A stretch of DNA of 64,000 nt from Bufo bufo (lineage: Eukaryota; Chordata; Amphibia; Anura; Bufonidae). How positions within the stretch are numbered: the first letter of the stretch is position 1; every line of letters starts with the position of its first letter. The position numbers and the translations under genes were made by a program. Below are positions 47,501 to 59,500 of this stretch, in pieces. The stretch spans positions 784,306,772 to 784,370,771 of the forward strand of contig NC_053389.1 in NCBI RefSeq assembly GCF_905171765.1, given 5' to 3'. The notes below the pieces were generated by a model, which saw only the letters and a list, made by a program, of their open reading frames with translations, had not been told where the DNA came from and searched no databases.

Positions 47501-50500
47501 AGGGTCCGCTAGTCCATCCCAGCTCAGAAATTCTCCATCTCTCGGTGTGGATTTTGAAAGGGCAGGTTGGTCTAGAAGGGGATTATCCGCCAAAGTAGTC
47601 TCCACTATGCTGAAGAGTAGGAAGGCGGTTACCTCAAGAAAATATAACAAAGTTTGGAATGTTTTTTCAGCCTTCTTAGGACATACCCCAGACCAGTGGC
47701 ATTCCTAGGGTATTTGTCACCCGGGGCGGGTCCTTTCACTGGCACCCCCCACCAATACTGTAAAAAAATGGTACCCCTTTACAGTAGTATTGCCCTCATT
47801 GTGCAACCTTCATAGTAGTTTTGTCCATATATGTGCCCTCTCATGGTAGTTATGCCAATATTGTGCCCCTTCAAGGTATTTATGCATTCACTGTACACCT
47901 TCACAGTAGTTATGCCCACATTGTGCCCCTTTAAAGTACTTATCCCTTCATTGTGCCCCCTTCACAATTGTAATTACATTTTTGTGCCTCCCTCACAGTA
48001 GTTATGCCCTCTCTGTGCCCATTACAAAGTAGCAATGCCCTATCTGTGCCCCTTCACAGTTGTAATGGCCTCTCTGTGCCCCTTCAGAGTAGTTATGCCC
48101 TCACTGTGCCCTCATAACAGTAATAATGCCCTCTGTGCCCCTTCATAGTAATAATGCCCACTCAGTGCCCCATAACAGTTATGCCCACCCACTTTACAAG
48201 AGTAATGCTCTCTGTGCCTCCTTCACAGTAGTAATGCCATCTTTGGTCCCTTCATAGTAGCAATGCCCATTGTGCACCTTCATAGTAGTAATGCCCATTG
48301 TGCCCCCTTAATAGTAGTAATGCCCATTGTGCCCCCTTAGTAATAATGCCCACTGTGCCTACTTCATAGTAGTAATGCCCACTGCCCCACTTCATAGTTA
48401 TAATGCCCATTGTATCCCATTTATAGTAGTAATTCCCTCTATAGTAGTAAGGCCCATTGTGCCCCCATAATACTAGTAATGCCCTTTGTAGTAGTATTGC
48501 CCTCTGTGCCCCCTTTGTACTAGTATTGCCCTCTGTGCCCCCTTTGTAGTAGTAAAGCCCTCTGTGCCCCCTTTGTAGTAGTAAAGACCTCTGTGCCCCC
48601 TTTGTAGTAGTAATGGCCTCTGTGCCCCCTTTGTAGTAATAATGCCCTCTGTGCCACTTTGTAGTAGTAATAATGCCCTCTGTGACCCTTTGTAGTTGTA
48701 ATGTCCTCTGTGCCCCCTTTGTAGTAATTTTGCCCTCTGTGCTCGGGAGAGACAGAGCGCAGGGAGCTGAGTGACAGGACCACAGCTCCCTGTGCTCCTG
48801 CAATGAAAGCTTCCATCTATATTGATGGGAGTACTCATTGCTTCTAGGCTCTGGCACCCCCTGAGAGCCGGCACCCGGGGCGGAGCGCCCTCCTGGGCAC
48901 GCCACTGGCCCAGACCCTTTAAGTCTCCTGAAATATCAAAGAACTTAGAGTTTTTGCAAGCAGGGCTAGACAGGAATCTTAAAGCATCTACATTGTCCAG
49001 GTAGCTGCTTTAAAGGGTTTCGGTCACCTAAAAAATGGGTATTAAGCTGGCTGACATTAATGATGTGCTAATGTCAGCTAAACATAACTATATTAGTGCC
49101 ATCTCACTGCCTAAAGCCTTTATTGAGAAAAACAAACTTTTATAACATGCTAATTAGCCTCTAGGAGCAGGGGGGGGGGGGCGTTGCATCTGCTCCTGGA
49201 GGCTCAGTTTGCCCACCTCTTTTCTCGCCCTTTTCTCGCTCTCCTGGAGACCAGGAAATTGAGTGGGGACCAGTGCAGTGGCAAGGGAATCGGTAAGGTG
49301 AGTAATGATTTTTTATTTATTTTTTTAACTCCCTCCTAACCTGTTTTTACATAAAATATTACCCTCAGACAACCCCTTTAAGGTAGAATATGTTCAAATT
49401 AACATGGTCATCCTTGAACAAATTAAGTTTAGAATTTGAGGTACCGCTGTTCTACAAATCTCGCCATAAATGGATATACTACAAGTTCCAGCAAAGCTGT
49501 CTTAACTATGAATTCACGTTACGATACCCCAGGCTGCTAGATAGCTGTGTGTGCATTACACTACTGTGTTTCTCATTACAGGCAGAAGGTGGTTTGATTC
49601 TTACACACAAAAGCCTGAATGGATTTCCTATGGGCTGCTGGCCTTATTGTATGTCCTCATTCTGGCCCTTTTTATTATGGTACATTCAGGAGGTAATAAT
49701 GTTTTTCTTATTGCTATAAAATGTCACGATTCAGTCAATTCTGATGAAATTGTTACACCTGGGACTCCATGGCGACTTGAAGCCACCTGGGAAGGGTGGT
49801 AAAGTTGTGATCACAACTTACCTATAAGTTTCACCGTGTCAGAAATTTAGTGACACCTGATGCATGATGCATATGGCAGACTGTGTGGAGCCTGTATAAT
49901 GTACAGTATGTCTGTACCAGACATGTACATAGAAGCGAGTGGACCCTATAGGAAACACTAAATAAACCCCCCTTTACATTATGGGGACAGGCTTTCCTCC
50001 CAAAAAGAAGTTTTCATGGCCATTGGGCCACTTCTCCTTCCACTTGTTTTCTAATACTGCCACAAAGTAGCAAAGGTAATGGCACCAACTAGGACTGGGC
50101 ATCCTTTCTTCAAATTCCCCATAGAAGTTGCATGTACACACTTGTGGTCAGCTCTCCTGGCTTCTTAATTGTAGTCCTCTGGGTGCACGGAAAATAGCTG
50201 GAAAGCTTCAAACATGAAGAAAGCAATATCCCGCACTCCTGTGAGCGGTATAAAATCTTCTATACTTTATTTCAAAACATCAACATGGATCTTCAATATC
50301 TTTGCTTACGCATTTCGATCATAAGATCTTAGTCATAGTATACAGAAGTTGCATGGGCTACCCCTATAGTATGTATGCCCGAGTCGATGCAATGACATAG
50401 GAGTCCATATTGCCCCCTACTTTAGATTATCATTAGTGTTGAGTGAACTGAGCTTTGGATCAAAAATTCGAAGTTGCTTCAGTCAAAACTTCGCATTCAA

Positions 50501-53500
50501 ATGTATGGGCTCCGGGAAGGTGAAATTCGTTATCACCCAAGTGTCGCAAGACTTCGGTGAATTACTTCCGACTTTTTAAACTTGAAAACCATTTTAAAAC
50601 TTGAATCCGAAGTCGGGTTTGTTACCGAGGTACCAGCTGGTACCGAAGCCGACTTCAGAATCAAGTTTTAAAATTTTCAAGTTTAAAAATAGACGGCCAA
50701 GTTATTCACCGAAGTCTCGCGATACTTTGGTGATAACAAATTTCTCCTCGCCGATGCCCATACATTTGAATGCTGTACGGAGACAGTTTTGACTGAACTC
50801 AACTTCAGATCTACACTGAACAAAAATATAAACGCAACACTTTCGGTTTTGCTCCCATTTTGCATGAGCTGAACTCAAAGATATGAAACATTTTCTACAT
50901 ACACAAAAGACCCATTACTCTCAAATATTGTTCACAAATCTGTCTAAATCTGTGTTAGTGAGCTCTTCTCCTTTGCTGAGATAATCCATCCCACCTCACA
51001 GGTGTGGCATATCAAGGTGCTTAGACAGCATAATTATTGCACAGGTGTGCCTTAGACTGCCCACAATAAAAGGACACTCTGAACTGTGCACCGTTTTGCC
51101 TTACTGGGGGCGGGGTCAGAAAACCAGTCAGTATCTGGTGTGGCCACCATTTCCCTCACGCAGTGCAACACATCTCCGTTGCATAGAGTTGATCAGGTTG
51201 TTGACTGTGGCCTGTGGAATGTTGGTCCACTCCTCTTCAATAGCTGTGCGAAGTTGCAGAATATTGGCAGGAACTGGAACACGCTGTTATATACGCCGAT
51301 CTAGAGCATCCCAAACATACTCAATGGGTGACATGTCCGGTAAGTATGCTCGCCATGCAAGAACTGTGATGTTTTCAGCTTCCAAGAATTGTGTACAGAT
51401 CCTTGCACTATGGGGCTGTGCATTATCACGCTGCAACATGAGGTGATGGTTGTCGATGAATGGCACAACAATGGGCCTCAGGATCTCTTCACGGTATCTC
51501 TGTGTATTCAAAATGCCATCAATAAAATGCACCTGTGTTCGTTGTCCATAACATACGCCTGCCCATACCGTAACCCCACCGCCACCATGGGCCACAACCA
51601 TCGATCCACAACGTTGACATCAGCAAACCGCTCACCCACACACGCTGTCTGCCATCTGCCCTGAACAGTGAAAACCGGGACTTATCCGTGAACGCCATGA
51701 CGCCATCGAATGTGAGCCTTTGCCCACTCAAGTCGGTTACGAGGACGAACTGCAGTCAGGTCCAGACCCCGATGATGATGACGAGCATGCAGATGAGCTT
51801 CCCTGAGACGGTGTCTGCCAGTTTGTGCAGAAATTATTTGGTTATGCAAACCAATATTTGCTGCAGCTGTCTGGGTGGCTGGTCTCATATGATCATGGAG
51901 GTGAACATGTTGGATTTGGAGGTCCTGGGCTGGTGTGGTTACATGTGGCCTGCGGTTGTGAGGCCGGTTGGATGTACTGCCAAATTCTCTGAAACACCTT
52001 TGGAGACGGCTTATGGTAGAGAAATGAACATTCATTGCACAGGCAACAGCTCTGGTAGACATTCCTTCAAACGTTGCGAAATCTGTGGTATTGTGCTGTG
52101 TGATCAAACTGCACATTTCAGAGTGGCCTTTTATTGTGGGCAGTCTAAGGCACACCTGTGCAATATTCATGCTCTCTAATCAGCACCTTGATATGCCACA
52201 CCTGTGAGGTGGGATGGATTATCTCGGCAAAGGAGAAGAGCTCACTAACACAGATTTAGACAAATTTGTGAACAATATTCGAGAGTAATAGGTCTTTTGT
52301 GTATGTAGAAAATGTTTCATATCTTTGAGTTCAGCTCATGCAAAATGGGAGCAAAACTGAAAGTGTTGCGTTTATATTTTTGTTCAGTATAGGATTCCAA
52401 GCTCGCTTTGTGCAACCCTAATTCGCTGTCTTAAATTTGTGTGGATAACCTATAGTACCTTCACTTTGCACTGACTAATTTAAAATTATGTTGTTGTTTT
52501 TTTTCTACCAGCCAATGTACCCAGTAAAAATGTAGTCACTTTAAAAGAAATGAATGACTTCAGGGGAAAAGGTAAGGTACTGTAATGATGAATGGAGCCT
52601 GTGCTATGAATACTGGTTTTATATATTTTTATAACCTTTTAACCCCTTAAGGACACAGCCTTTTTACACCTTAGGACCAGGCCATTTTTTGAAAATCTGA
52701 CCAGAGTCCCTTTAAGTGCTGATAACTTTAAAACGCTTTGACTTATCCAGGCCGTTCTGAGATTGTTTTTTCGTCACATATTGTACTTCATGACACTGGT
52801 AAAATGGAGTCAAAAAGATAATTTTTTTTGCACCAAAAAATACCTAATTTAACAAAAATTTGGAAAAATTTGCAAATTTCAAAGTTTCAGTTTCTCTACT
52901 TCTGTAATACATAGTAATACCCCCAAAAATTGTGATGACTTTACATTCCCCATATGTCTACTTCATGTTTGAATTGTTTTGGGAATGATATTTTATTTTT
53001 TGGGGATGTTATAAGGCTTAGAAGTTTAGAAGCAAATCTTGAAATTTTTCAGAAATTTACAAAAACTCAATTTTTAGGGACCAGTTCAGGTCTCAAGTCA
53101 CTTTGCGAGGCTTACATTATAGAAACCACGCAAAAATGACCCCATCTAAGAAACTACACCCCTCAAGGTATTCAAAACTGATTTTGCATACGTTGTTAAC
53201 CCTTTAGGTGTTGCACAAGAGTTATTGGCAAATGGGGAGGAAATTTGAGAATTTCATTTTTTTGTCTAATTTTTCATTTTAACCCATTTTTTTCCACTAA
53301 CAAACCAAGGGTTAACAGCCAAACAAGACTGTATCTTTATTGCCCTGACTCTGCCGTTTACAGAAACACCCAATATGTGGCCGTAAACTACTGTACGGCC
53401 ACACAGCGGGGCGTAGAGGGAAAGGTGCGCCGTATGGTTTTTGGAAGGCTGATTTTTATGGACTGGTTTATTTACACCATGTCCCATTTGAAGCCCCCTG

Positions 53501-56500
53501 ATGCACCCCTAGAGGAGAAACTCCCTAAAAGTGACCCCATCTAAGAAACTACACCCCTCAAGGTATTCAAAACTGATTTTACATACGTCGTTAACCCTTT
53601 AGGTGTTGCACAAGAGTTATTGGCAAATGGCGATGAAATTTGAGAATTTCATTTTTTTGCCTAATTTTCCATTTTAACCCATTTTTTCCACTAACAAAGC
53701 AAGGGTTAACAGCCAAACAAGACTGTATCTTTATTGCCCTGACTCTTCTGTTTACAGAAACACCCAATATGTGGCCGTAAACTACTGTACGGGCACACAG
53801 CGGGGCGTAGAGTGAAAGGTGCGCCGTTTGGTTTTTGGAGGGCTGATTTTGCTGGACTGTTTTTTTTGGCACCATGTCCCATTTGAAGCCCCCCCTGATG
53901 CACCCCTAGATTATAAACTCCATAAAAGTGACCCCATCTAAGAAACTACACCCCTCAAGGTATTCAAAACTGATTTTACAAACTTTGTTAACCCTTTAGG
54001 TGTTGCACAAGATTTAATGGAAAATAGAGATACAATTTCAAAATTTCACTTTTTTGGCAGATTTTCCATTTTAATATTTTTTTTCCAGTTACAAAGCAAG
54101 GGTTAACAGCCAAACAAAACTCATTATTTATGGCCCTAATTCTGTAGTTTACAGAAACACCCCATATGTGGTCGTAAACCGCTGTACGGGCACACGGCAG
54201 GGCGCAGAAGGAAAGGAACACCATATGGTTTTTGGAAGGCAGGTTTTGCTGGACTGTTTTTTTTTACACCATGTCCCATTTGAAGCCCCCCTGATGCACC
54301 CCTAGAGTAGAAACTCCAAAAAAGTGAACCCATTTTAGAAACTACGGGATAGGGTGGCAGTTTTGTTGGTACTAGTTTAGGGTACATATGATTTTTGGTT
54401 GCTCTATATTACACTTTTTGTGCGGCAAGGTAACAAGAAATAGCTTTTTTGGCACCGTTTTTTTTTTTGTTATTTACAACATTCATCTGACAGGTTACAT
54501 CATGTGGTAATTTTATAGAGCAGGTTGTCACGGACGCGGCGATACCTAATATGTATACAATTTTTTTTATTTATGTAAGTTTTACACAATGATTTCATTT
54601 TTAAAACCAAAAAAATGTTTTAGTGTCTCCATAGTCTAAGAGCCATAGTTTTTTCAGTTTTTGGGCGATTATCTTAAGTAGGGTCTCATTTTTTGCGGGA
54701 TGAGATGACGGTTTGATTGGCATCTATTTTGGGGTGCATATGACTTTTTGATTGCTTGCTATTACACTTTTTGTGACGTAAGATGACAAAAAATTTCTTT
54801 TTTTACATCGTTTTTATTTTTATTTTTTTACGGTGGTCATCTGAGGGGTTAGATCATGTGATATTTTTATAGAGCCGGGCGATGCGGATGCGGCGATACC
54901 TAATATGTATACTTTTTTTTTATTTATTTAAGTTTTACACAATGATTTCATTTTTGAAACAAAAAAAATGATGTTTGAGTGTCTCCATAGTCTAAGAGCC
55001 ATAGTTTTTTCAGTTTTTGGGCGATTATCTTAAGTAGGGTCTCATTTTTTGCGGGATGAGATGACGGTTTGATTGGCATCTATTTTGGGGTGCATATGAC
55101 TTTTTGATTGCTTGCTATTACACTTTTTGTGACGTAAGATGACAAAAAATGGCTTTTTTTACACCGTTTTTATTTTTATTTTTTTACGGTGGTCATCTGA
55201 GGGGTTAGATCATGTGATATTTTTATAGAGCCGGGCCATACGGACGCGGCGATACCTAATATGTATACTTTTTTTTTATTTATGTAAGTTTTACACAATG
55301 ATTTCATTTTTGAAATAAAAAAAATGATGTTTTAGTGTCTCCATAGTCTAAGAGCCATAGTTTTTTCAGTTTTTGGGCGATTATCTTGGGTAGGGTATGA
55401 TTTTTGCGGGATGAGATGACGGTTTGATTTTTACAATTTTGGCGTACATGCGACTATTTTGATCACTTTTATTACCTTTTTTGGGAAGTAAGGTGGGCAA
55501 AATTTCAATTTCATCATAGTTTTTTATTTTTTATTTTTATGGTGTTCACCGTTCGGGTAAAGTAACATGACCGTTTTATAGATCAGGTCGTTACGCACGC
55601 GGCGATACCAAACATGTGTAGGGAATTTTATTTTTTTCATTTTTTATCAGTGATAAATGTGTTTTTTGATTTTTACATTTTTTTCACTTTTATTCACTTT
55701 TTTTGGACCCAGACCCACTTGGTTCTTGAAGATCCAGTGGGTCTGATGTCTGTATAATACAGTACAGAACAATATATATTGTACTGCACTGTATTTTACT
55801 TACACTGAACAGATCTTTGCCTTTCAGCACAGATCTGTTCAGCACCATGGACAGCAGGACGCCTGAGAGGCGTCCTGTTGCCATGGGAACCTTCCCCGTC
55901 TGCTCAGAACTTCGCAGACGGGGAAGGGTAAGGAGGGGATCTCTCGGGGGGCTGTCTGGGGGCTCTCTCCCTCTCCATCGGGGGGCTGCAAAGGCACAGC
56001 AGCCCCCCGATGGGAGAGGGAGGGAGGGAGCTCCCTGCGCTGTTAACCTTTTCCATACAGCGGTCCGTACGGACCGCTGTATGGAAAGGGTTAAACGGCT
56101 GACATCGCATCGCAGATGTCAGCCGTTTATACCAGGGTGCCAGCAATGTGCTGGCACCCTGGTATACCCACTGAACACCAATGAATTTTCAAGGGGAGGC
56201 GGGCGGGGGATCGCGATCCCGCCTGCCGCACCGCCCGCCTCCCGCACCGCCCACACCGCCCGCAACCCTCCCCCTGCACCTCCCGCCACCATAAAAATCA
56301 TTCGGGGGTGCAGGGGGGGGTGAATAAAACTTTTTTTAGGCATATAAAGTTTCTGAAATCGCAGCAAACCGCAGGTCTGAATTGACCTGCGGTTTGCCGC
56401 AATCGCCGACATGGGGGGGTCACGGGACCCCCCCGCGCATTTAGCCTAGGTGCCTGCTCAATGATTTGAGCAGGCACCGGGTTCCGATCACTGCCGGCCG

Positions 56501-59500
56501 GGCGGCAGTGATCGGAACAACACATGACGTACCGGTACGTCATGTGTCCTTAAGAGGTTAAGGGCTGATTCAAACGACCGTGCTTGGTCCGGGAAAAAAC
56601 AGGCTCCCCTGGCCCAAACTGACTGGATCATAGTAATTTATGATGCAGTCAATTTCTATCTGATCGTGAGTCTAATATACTATATTCACATCATATGAAT
56701 ATAGTACAAAAGACGATCAGATAGGAACTGACTGTATAATAAATCGCTATGATGCAATCAGTTTGGCCCAGGAGGGCCACTGTTGGTCGTGGAAATGCAA
56801 CGGACACACAAACCATTTTTCCTGGACTGAGCATGGTCAGCCCTAAAGGGTTTTCACACTGCGATAAAAAGCTGCCCTATAGGCAGTGGATCAACTTTTT
56901 TTATATGCCCCCAGTTCAGATGCTTCAAAAACAATCCTACATAAGATGTCTGTGACAGGCGCAGCACAATAAGTGCCTTTTGCGCTGTGGCATTAGAAGA
57001 ATTTGATATCTCTAACTTTTTAGTTCAACCAGACTGTCTGTTACTCTGCTTTAATTCCTCTAGTGCCGTTCTATGGAAACAGTAGGCTTAAAGAGCACTC
57101 CAAATGCTTAAAATAATTTCTTTATTAACTTAAACTTTTCTTCATATATCACTGCCACCTCTGCAGCAGATAGTCTATGTACAAACACATGTTGCATAAA
57201 GTATCACAAAATGGCGGTATGGACAAAATGGTGGTTTAACTGTTCAATCTTGTCATTGAACATAAATGGTGGATATATTTCTCTCTTCAGTATCTGTACT
57301 CTCACTTTAAGTTATTTAAGCACTTTATTCTGAGAGGCATATCTGAGATTTGCTATGGGTTTGTTTGTATGCAATTATTTGATTGATTGCTTTTATGGTG
57401 GGACTGTAAAATGAACATATAACTGGTTCAGTATACAGTTCTAATCACAATAATTACAATATGGACATTATATAACTGTTCTAAACATCTATTTGGGCTT
57501 TTGTTCCCATGAAACTTAGCTCTGACTGGATGTGACTATTCAGCTCCTCTGCTCTGGTCTATACTGACTCCAGAAGATTCTGCTAGGGGATTTCCCACAC
57601 AGGCTCAGTGTGAGGCTGGCTGTGATTGGTCAAGACTCCTGGGCAGTAACAACAGTTTAACTCTATGCTTTCTGTTGATAATTCTGCTGTGCCATTGAGC
57701 TTACCTTACATTCACCTACTGAATCTTAAAGGTATATTATCTTTCTGCTTCTGTGAACACAATATATAACTGTTATATGACACCCATGAAGTCACTGTAA
57801 ATAACTCTCTTTATATCTCTAATATAAAAACATAAGAACTGTATTAACTTTATTGGCAGGTCTAGCTATATAAACATGTAAGTCATATTAGCAACCTGGG
57901 ACAGGTCTTAGCTGGCCAGCTACAATGTCTACTGCACAAAATTCAAGGGGTTTTCCTTCAGATTATAAATTTATGTTTTTAATGGTTCAAATTATGTAAA
58001 ATAATGTTCGCAATGAAATTATTTATTTTTCCTAACTCCTGTTCCAACATTTCCCAGTCCTCCTGCCAGACTGTGCTCCTTGGTGTCTCTCAACACACAG
58101 CAAATGTGTTAATAGCAACAGGGATCTCTTGCTATGAACCTGCTGTACACCTGAATCTGAATTTGTTATCAATTTGCTTAATTTGATGTTTGCTGGAAGG
58201 ACATTTTTGATTGTTATTCCTTATAATTCCTTTAGTTTCTGTGCCTCGTGCCGGTGCTGTGAAAGCTGTGTGCAGCTGTTTCCAGAGTCTTGAATACTAG
58301 TCCTTTGGTTTTCTTTGAGTGCATCCTGGGAGTTGTGTTTCCGCAATCTTGTCGTCGCTATTGTAGTTGTGTTTGTTGTGGGTTCAGCTTTCAGTTTGGG
58401 TTTTGATTTTCTCACAGTCTTTTTGGACTTAGCAGTTCAGGGTCCGTTTTTGATAGAGTTTAGCCCTCTTACCTTCATTTATCACGCCCCACCTGTCTGC
58501 CATCTGCTGTCTCTTCCACTGTCGGAATCCATCTCCCTCATCCGTTTCCATCCTCATCCAGTTTTATGTCATCTGTTGGTGAGTTTATCATTCTCGATTA
58601 GCTGTCCGTCAATCTAATACATGCTTCAGATATCTTTTCTTGCAGCTGTCCTTTTGTTATGTGATTCTGCTCTACTCAAGTCCTGGAGGTATCTGAGTAC
58701 CAAGAGCCATTGAATACAAGTCTGACAGTGTTGCAAACAACTCACATTGTTAAAAAATTACTGGTTAGTTAATGACTGACTGCAGTGGTGGCCCACCTTG
58801 ATTGGGTGTTGATAGGGACCTGGAAGCAGAGGCACGTGGGGACCTTGGGAACAGAAGCAGCAGGTGATCAGAAAAGTGAGTGTGGCTTGTTTTATTATGT
58901 GGCACCATTCTGAGCCTTTCACTGAAAAATTTAACCCCATTACATTCACACCACCATCCCTTTTTACTTAAAGAGGACCTTTCACCGATCCTGACATTGT
59001 GAACTAAGTATCATGACATATACAGCGGCGCCCAGGGATCTCACTGCACTTACTATTATCCCTGGGCGCCGCTCCGTTGTCCCGTTATGTCCTCCGGTAT
59101 GTTCGGGGACTTGGTTATAGTAGGCGGAGACTTAGGGGACTTGGTTATAGTAGGCGGAGTCTGCCCTTGTTCTGCTGGGCGTCTCCCTCTCTTAGGCTGT
59201 AGCGCTGGCCAATCGCAGCGCAGAGCTCACAGCCTGGGAGTTTTTTTCTCCCAGGCTGTGAGCTCTGCGATGCGATTGGCCAGCTCTACAGCCTAGAAGA
59301 AGAAGACGCCCAGGAGAACAAGGGCAGTCTCCTTCTACTATAACCAAGTGACCGAACATACCAGAAGGGCATAGCGGCAGAACGGAGCGGCGCCCAGGGA
59401 TAATAGTAAGTGCAGTGAGATCCCTGGGCGCCGCTGTATATGTCATGATACTTAGTTCACAATGTCAGGATCGGTGAAAGGTCCTCTTTAAAGGACCCTG

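Larger units (their letters stand above)
42480..49009 (+). mobile_element. DIRS-type retrotransposon, interrupted and truncated
   Basis: Gag-like, reverse transcriptase, RNase H, methyltransferase-like and tyrosine recombinase parts follow in DIRS order. The body is split by insertions at 43987-44945, 45472-46413 and 47694-48907, and ends at a TTAA MITE at 49014. Sequence 41720-42480 (GC-rich with several ATGs) is probably its 5' part. It has no LTR pair or target duplication, as expected for the family. It lies in the sense direction in intron 1 of the lectin gene. Confidence 0.88.
50433..52425. mobile_element. hAT-like palindromic MITE split by Tc1
   Basis: Left end TAGTGTTGAGTGAACTGAGC; right end after the Tc1 is GGATTCCAAGCTCGCTTTG then TGCAACCCTA. 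Internal arms around 50520-50760 pair (ATTCACCGAAGTCTCGCGA with its mate). No 8-bp duplication could be matched. The 50220-50400 stretch before it is an unidentified repeat-like sequence. Confidence 0.6.

Noticed and set aside
48252..48905. 217-codon minus-strand frame with Tyr-rich repeats
   Set aside because: Read-through of the tandem array within the hAT element at 47694-48907; codon content follows the repeat unit.
49551..49802. 83-codon single-exon membrane protein
   Set aside because: The hydrophobic part is exon 2 of the lectin gene; the residues before 49582 and after 49692 are intron read-through.
55817..56323. 168-codon frame with Arg/Pro-rich product
   Set aside because: Lies in the GC-rich right part of the 3.9-kb TTAA element, has palindromic sequence and no domain.
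57841..57885. GGCAG acceptor and GTAAGT donor around 18 bases
   Set aside because: The length and phase do not fit the lectin frame and no coding sense is visible.
59087..59446. Two similar frames on opposite strands
   Set aside because: They are mirror readings of the palindromic MITE at 58972-59487.
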